Source: Alphaproteobacteria bacterium (GTDB taxonomy: Bacteria > Pseudomonadota > Alphaproteobacteria > JANQMY01). From it: DNA of 64,000 bases. Below the pieces are notes generated by a model. The model was given only the letters and a program-made list of their open reading frames with translations. It had not been told where the DNA came from and did not search any database. Every line of letters starts with the position of its first letter. The first letter of the stretch is position 1. This document shows positions 61,162 through 64,000 of the stretch, one piece after another. The translations under genes were made by a program, and so were the position numbers. Location: NCBI GenBank assembly GCA_028289425.1, contig JANQPL010000002.1:62001-126000 (forward strand). Reading direction: 5' to 3'.

Positions 61162-61866
61162 TCACGATGAGCGGGCTTCTGGGGCGAGGGACGGGTGTGT
61201 GTTTTTGATCGCGAAAAAAACCGTGCCTTCCTGACGTACGATCAGCACGTCGGTTCCCTCCGGCAGGCTTTCTTCCGCGTTGTCTGGCTCCACCAAAATG
61301 TAGTGGCTTTGCTTGAATGCATCTTCGAGCTTGGCTTGCGCCGGGTTGTCCCGTTTGGCGTTGCCGAGCACGAGAGTCGCCGTGCGGCCGATAAAGGTTT
61401 TTTCCGACACAGCAGAGGTTTCTTCCTTCGGCATGATCTGCGCCATGGCTTTGCCACCGACGCGCACCGTGAAGATGCCGGCGATAAGCGCGGGCAGGGC
61501 GGCGATAACGGCCGGCATCAGAACGCCAACACTCCCGGCCACTATTCTCTGCACGAACAAACCGGCAAGGCCGAAGGCCGTTAGGAAGATGACGAGCAAG
61601 ATCAACACCGGCACTTTTCCCACATTGAGCCAAGACAAAATGTGGCTCAGCGTTGTGCCGCTTGCCGATAGATCGGCGTCGAGATCCGCGTCCGCATCGA
61701 TGTCGACGTCCATGTCCACATCAAAGTCGGGGATGAACTGATCCACCACTTGGGAAATGGCCAAGCCGAACAGCATGCCCACGATCTCAACCAGCGCGAT
61801 CCCCACCATGAGGGCAAGCGCTATGGCAAAGACTTGGTTCTGCGGCAGCAGAAGAAAGTCGAACAT
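61162..61866 (-). CDS. YqiJ/OB-fold membrane protein paired with flotillin
   Basis: This 234-aa protein has an N-terminal span, a run of alternating Asp residues (10 Asp at every second position, 47-65), then two or three spans (about 80-135) and a C-terminal OB-like (NfeD-type) domain from about residue 150 (TFIGRTATLVLG, AIKNTHPSLAPE). YqiJ-NfeD proteins partner with flotillins. Its gene is 26 nt upstream of the flotillin gene. Confidence 0.9.
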   Translation of the reverse strand: MFDFLLLPQNQVFAIALALMVGIALVEIVGMLFGLAISQVVDQFIPDFDVDMDVDIDADADLDADLSASGTTLSHILSWLNVGKVPVLILLVIFLTAFGLAGLFVQRIVAGSVGVLMPAVIAALPALIAGIFTVRVGGKAMAQIMPKEETSAVSEKTFIGRTATLVLGNAKRDNPAQAKLEDAFKQSHYILVEPDNAEESLPEGTDVLIVRQEGTVFFAIKNTHPSLAPEARSS

Positions 61867-61907
61867 TACGTCCCTCCTTGATGTGGTTTAGGGGTGCGCT
61901 GCGCCTT

Positions 61908-62594
61908 TCAAGCTTTCGCCTGTTGGCTTTTCAACGCCGCAAGCCTTTCTTTCACACGATTGGTGCGCGACAGCGCATCTAACTCCGCAAGCTGCGTGGC
62001 ATTGGACAGCGACGTTTCGCCATTCCCCGAAACACCGGTCTGGTTTTCCATGGTGCGTTCGAAAGCGGCGATGGCTTTTTCGGCTGCCGCGGTAATACGC
62101 TGGCCCGCAGGCTCTGCCGCATCGATGCCGCTGTCGCCCGTCGGCGTTTTCTTGCGTGAGGCAACGAAGGCTTTGAGATCGTCGCGCATTTCACGCTTCT
62201 TGGCCTGTAGAGCCGAAATGTAGCCGTTCAGCTCGTTTTCGCTTTCGGCGCAATCGGCAATGGTGTGTTCCAGCACCGGGATCTGCGCTTCGATGTCCAG
62301 TTGGTTCGATACAGCGGCTTCCGCCAAATCGTCCCGCTTTTCGGACAGCGCAAGTTCGATCTGCTGACTGAGCTTTTCGTGCTGGCTGTTTTTTTCGGAA
62401 AGTTTTTTGGTCGCCAGGTGTTTATTGGCGATGACGTTGCCCAATTCGCTGCGCACGTCATCGATCGTGCTGTCCAATTCGCGCACGGCTTGTTCCATGA
62501 CCGTTTTCGGATTCGCATTTTCCAGCGTATCCACCAGCGCATTCACACTGCCGGTAATCAATCGGCCAACGCGGCCGGCAAGCGACTCCATCAT
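61908..62594 (-). CDS. PspA/IM30 family membrane-stress protein
   Basis: This 228-aa PspA-family protein is almost wholly helical coiled coil. MESLAGRVGRLITGSVNALVDTLENANPKTVM at the N-terminus (shown in part) is the amphipathic membrane-binding helix; AVRELDSTIDDVRSELG and KREMRDDLKAF follow. PspA protects membranes during proton-leak or envelope stress. The ATG at 62594 overlaps the upstream stop as ATGA. It lies between the RHH-like regulator gene and yqiJ. Confidence 0.92.
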   Translation of the reverse strand: MMESLAGRVGRLITGSVNALVDTLENANPKTVMEQAVRELDSTIDDVRSELGNVIANKHLATKKLSEKNSQHEKLSQQIELALSEKRDDLAEAAVSNQLDIEAQIPVLEHTIADCAESENELNGYISALQAKKREMRDDLKAFVASRKKTPTGDSGIDAAEPAGQRITAAAEKAIAAFERTMENQTGVSGNGETSLSNATQLAELDALSRTNRVKERLAALKSQQAKA

Positions 62595-63109
62595 TTGCGG
62601 TTCTCCTTTATGGTCCGGGACTTGGAAACAACAGTGGAAAGATCCAAAACACGGTCGATGTTGCGGGCCACAATGGCCGGGTCGTAGCACGGAGCCTGGT
62701 CGGTAATGCCCAGACGTATCACCGTTTCACACAACCTAAGTGTCCGTTCCATGACACCTTGTTCAAAACTCTCGAGCTGCAGCGATGCTTTTTTCGATTC
62801 CTTCTTGACTGGCGGCGATGCCGCATAGGCGTCGGCCTCGATAAGCCAGTCGAGAAACAGGCGCACCAACTCCGAATGAACTTTGTCCTGTTGTTCCTGT
62901 TGGGCGAGCTGATTAAGCACGGCCCTGAATTGAGCCTGAAACGTGGACAACGCCCCTTCATAGCTGCGCTCGCGGCTTTCCAGCAGGCGCGCGCGTCTGA
63001 TCAGCGCACGAATCTTATCACTGGGGGTGACGGCGTCTTCAATCTTTAGGGATGCAATAAACTCGGCGTCTTCGGGCGAGACTCGCACGCTCACCGGAAC
63101 TGATTTCAT
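62591..63109 (-). CDS. putative ribbon-helix-helix regulator of the PspA-flotillin operon
   Basis: This 172-aa protein has an N-terminal segment VSVRVSPEDAEFIASL followed by TPSDKIRALIRRARLLES, which fits the strand-helix-helix pattern of RHH DNA-binding proteins. The remaining 125 residues are helical (AQFRAVLNQLAQQEQQDK, RLFLDWLIEADAYA) and I do not recognise them. The ATG 63109 has GGGAGAGGGAA upstream, and an 18-bp palindrome lies just beyond. It leads the operon and is probably its autoregulator; this is inference. Confidence 0.7.
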   Translation of the reverse strand: MKSVPVSVRVSPEDAEFIASLKIEDAVTPSDKIRALIRRARLLESRERSYEGALSTFQAQFRAVLNQLAQQEQQDKVHSELVRLFLDWLIEADAYAASPPVKKESKKASLQLESFEQGVMERTLRLCETVIRLGITDQAPCYDPAIVARNIDRVLDLSTVVSKSRTIKENRK

Positions 63110-63120
63110 TTCCCTCTCCC

Positions 63121-63138
63121 TGTATGCAATTGTATACA
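63121..63138. promoter_or_regulatory. palindromic operator upstream of the RHH gene
   Basis: TGTATGCAATTGTATACA is an 18-bp palindrome with one mismatched pair (positions 6 and 13), placed directly upstream of the RHH gene's ribosome site. The half-site TGTATA suits a dimeric regulator that would block transcription or translation start of the PspA-flotillin operon. Confidence 0.65.
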
Positions 63139-63328
63139 GATTTAGGGATTTGATGACGTCTTTTCAAGATATGGTGATCGAAAGATGCACGAAAAAGTGG
63201 AAAAATCGCGAATTTCGCCCTATGGGACTTGTTTTCCGCTGATTTCTTAACCCAGAGCGGCCCAGGCCGTTGCAAGCGTAAAAAAGGTGCTATGGTCTGG
63301 CCTCTGTCGGCCCCTGGCCGACTGGAGC

Positions 63329-63428
63329 ATCGGGCGATTTATCTGAATCGCCTGATACTGCAGATTTTTTTAGTGGTCGCGCCGGTAACGCGAAAAACCG
63401 GGTCCACTTTTTCGCCCGGCGCTCTAGG
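63329..63428 (-). repeat. two-hairpin mosaic repeat, copy C
   Basis: On the minus strand hairpin 1 has a 7-bp outer stem (63379-63385 with 63416-63422), a 7-bp inner stem CGAAAAA/TTTTTCG (63391-63397 with 63408-63414) and loop GTGGACCCGG. Hairpin 2 is an 11-bp stem (63329-63339 with 63346-63356) with one G-T pair. It shares CCTAGAGCGC and CGCGACCA with copy A. Within the gene-free 63110-63502 it is the main recognisable feature besides the operator at 63121. Confidence 0.78.
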
Positions 63429-63502
63429 TTGCCGGACGCCTGGGACGGCCTAGATTTCTTAAGGGCAGGGTCCCCAGGGTTCTCGGGAGTGAACGCCGCG
63501 TA

Positions 63503-64000
63503 TGATGCACATCGAAGAAACAACGAACAGTACCGATCCGGTCGTGGTCCATCAGTTCGGACCGGCGGCGGTGATGGTCATCAACCGGCCGGGCGACAAC
63601 AATGCGATCAATGACGAAGTGCGCGACGGGCTTATTCGGGCGCTCGACCGCATCGAACGCGATGACAGTACCAGTGTTGCGGTTTTGACCGGGGCCGGGG
63701 ATGAGGCCTTTAGCGTGGGCGCCGACATCGTCCAATTGGCGACCCTGACGCCGCCGGAAGCCAAGCTGATGGCGGAAAAGCAGAAGCTGGTCTGTGAGCG
63801 CCTGAGCAACATGCCCAAGCCGATCATCGGTGCGGTCAAGGGCGCCTGTATCGGCGCCGGCTTCGAGCTTGCGCTTCACTGCGATATTCGCTTTGCCCGG
63901 GCCGATGCGCGCTTCGGTCTGCCGGGCGTGAATGTGGGTCTGGTGCCGGGCGGCAGTGCAGTGGGCCGCCTCACCCAATTAATCGGCGCGGGACCCGCGC
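63503..64000 (+). CDS. enoyl-CoA hydratase/isomerase family protein (partial, 3' end outside window)
   Basis: The first 166 codons of a crotonase-fold protein are seen, starting at ATG 63503 (or 63506). The oxyanion-hole motif AFSVGADI and the GAGFELALHCDIRFA helix with the first catalytic Glu (GFELALH) are present. The second catalytic Glu position, P-E in hydratases, reads LPGVNVG here, so Gly stands in for it. That suggests an isomerase or other crotonase activity rather than classic hydration. A ggGAGTGAAC segment lies upstream. Confidence 0.9.

Noticed and set aside
63424-63978. Minus-strand ORF of 184 aa at the right edge
   Set aside because: It opposes the enoyl-CoA hydratase family gene, which has clear motifs on the plus strand.

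Overview
The window is a gene-dense chromosomal segment of an alphaproteobacterium. The evidence is the set of lineage-typical genes in lineage-typical order: the division regulator mipZ; DUF3572, divK and pleD next to rpmG; the periplasmic protein EipB; a DinB with an N-terminal zinc ribbon; pyrB-pyrC(-like)-plsY-dprA-topA-rnr; and gatCAB opposite ruvX. A CYP153-type P450, a Rieske oxygenase and several lipid-modifying enzymes suggest a free-living, possibly hydrocarbon- or lipid-using member of Hyphomicrobiales or Parvibaculales. That placement is inference, and I cannot name a genus.

Layout. 1-1500: REP-like hairpins, panC and a small uncertain ORF with a strong terminator. 1503-5029: a FAD oxidoreductase opposite the three-gene run mipZ, VWA protein and J-domain protein. 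5044-13815: DD-carboxypeptidase with SPOR domain, DUF1499, clpS-clpA, then a leftward block (RidA, glycerophosphodiesterase, GNAT, HIT) and a diguanylate cyclase. 13952-19950: eipB, dinB-ROK kinase-HAD-DUF3572, and divK-pleD. 19973-34844: mostly housekeeping (rpmG, MFS, rnr, topA, dprA, plsY, pyrimidine genes, ruvX, gatCAB). 35111-44400: a histone H1-like basic protein, GST, SEL1 protein, tRNA-Ser(GCU), MATE and CPA2 transporters, a DUF389 protein and an unrecognised membrane protein. 45289-58887: an accessory lipid/hydrocarbon region with a thiolase-like/DUF35 pair, CYP153, an SDR, a hydrolase, a sterol-desaturase-type hydroxylase, a Rieske oxygenase, a CMD-family protein, a fatty acid desaturase, a Coq4-like protein and three local regulators (two TetR, one HxlR), each with a recognisable palindromic site. 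58989-63109: a leftward membrane-stress operon (RHH-like protein, PspA, YqiJ, flotillin). 63503-64000: the start of an enoyl-CoA hydratase family gene.

The most notable non-coding signals are three copies of a roughly 95-bp two-hairpin element (54675-54782, 59339-59432, 63329-63428). Their stems differ in sequence but keep pairing. One copy lies between two convergent genes and supplies the stop codons of both. Two copies of a different, shorter REP hairpin lie near the left end and at 39345. Local regulation is readable at four sites: 52873-52934, 55121-55162, 58893-58926 and 63121-63138.

Several proteins look like catalytically altered family members: a dihydroorotase homologue without its HxH metal motif, a thiolase-like protein without the nucleophilic cysteine paired with a DUF35 protein without its zinc cysteines, a second PleD receiver domain without the phospho-acceptor Asp, and an enoyl-CoA hydratase homologue with Gly in place of the second catalytic Glu.
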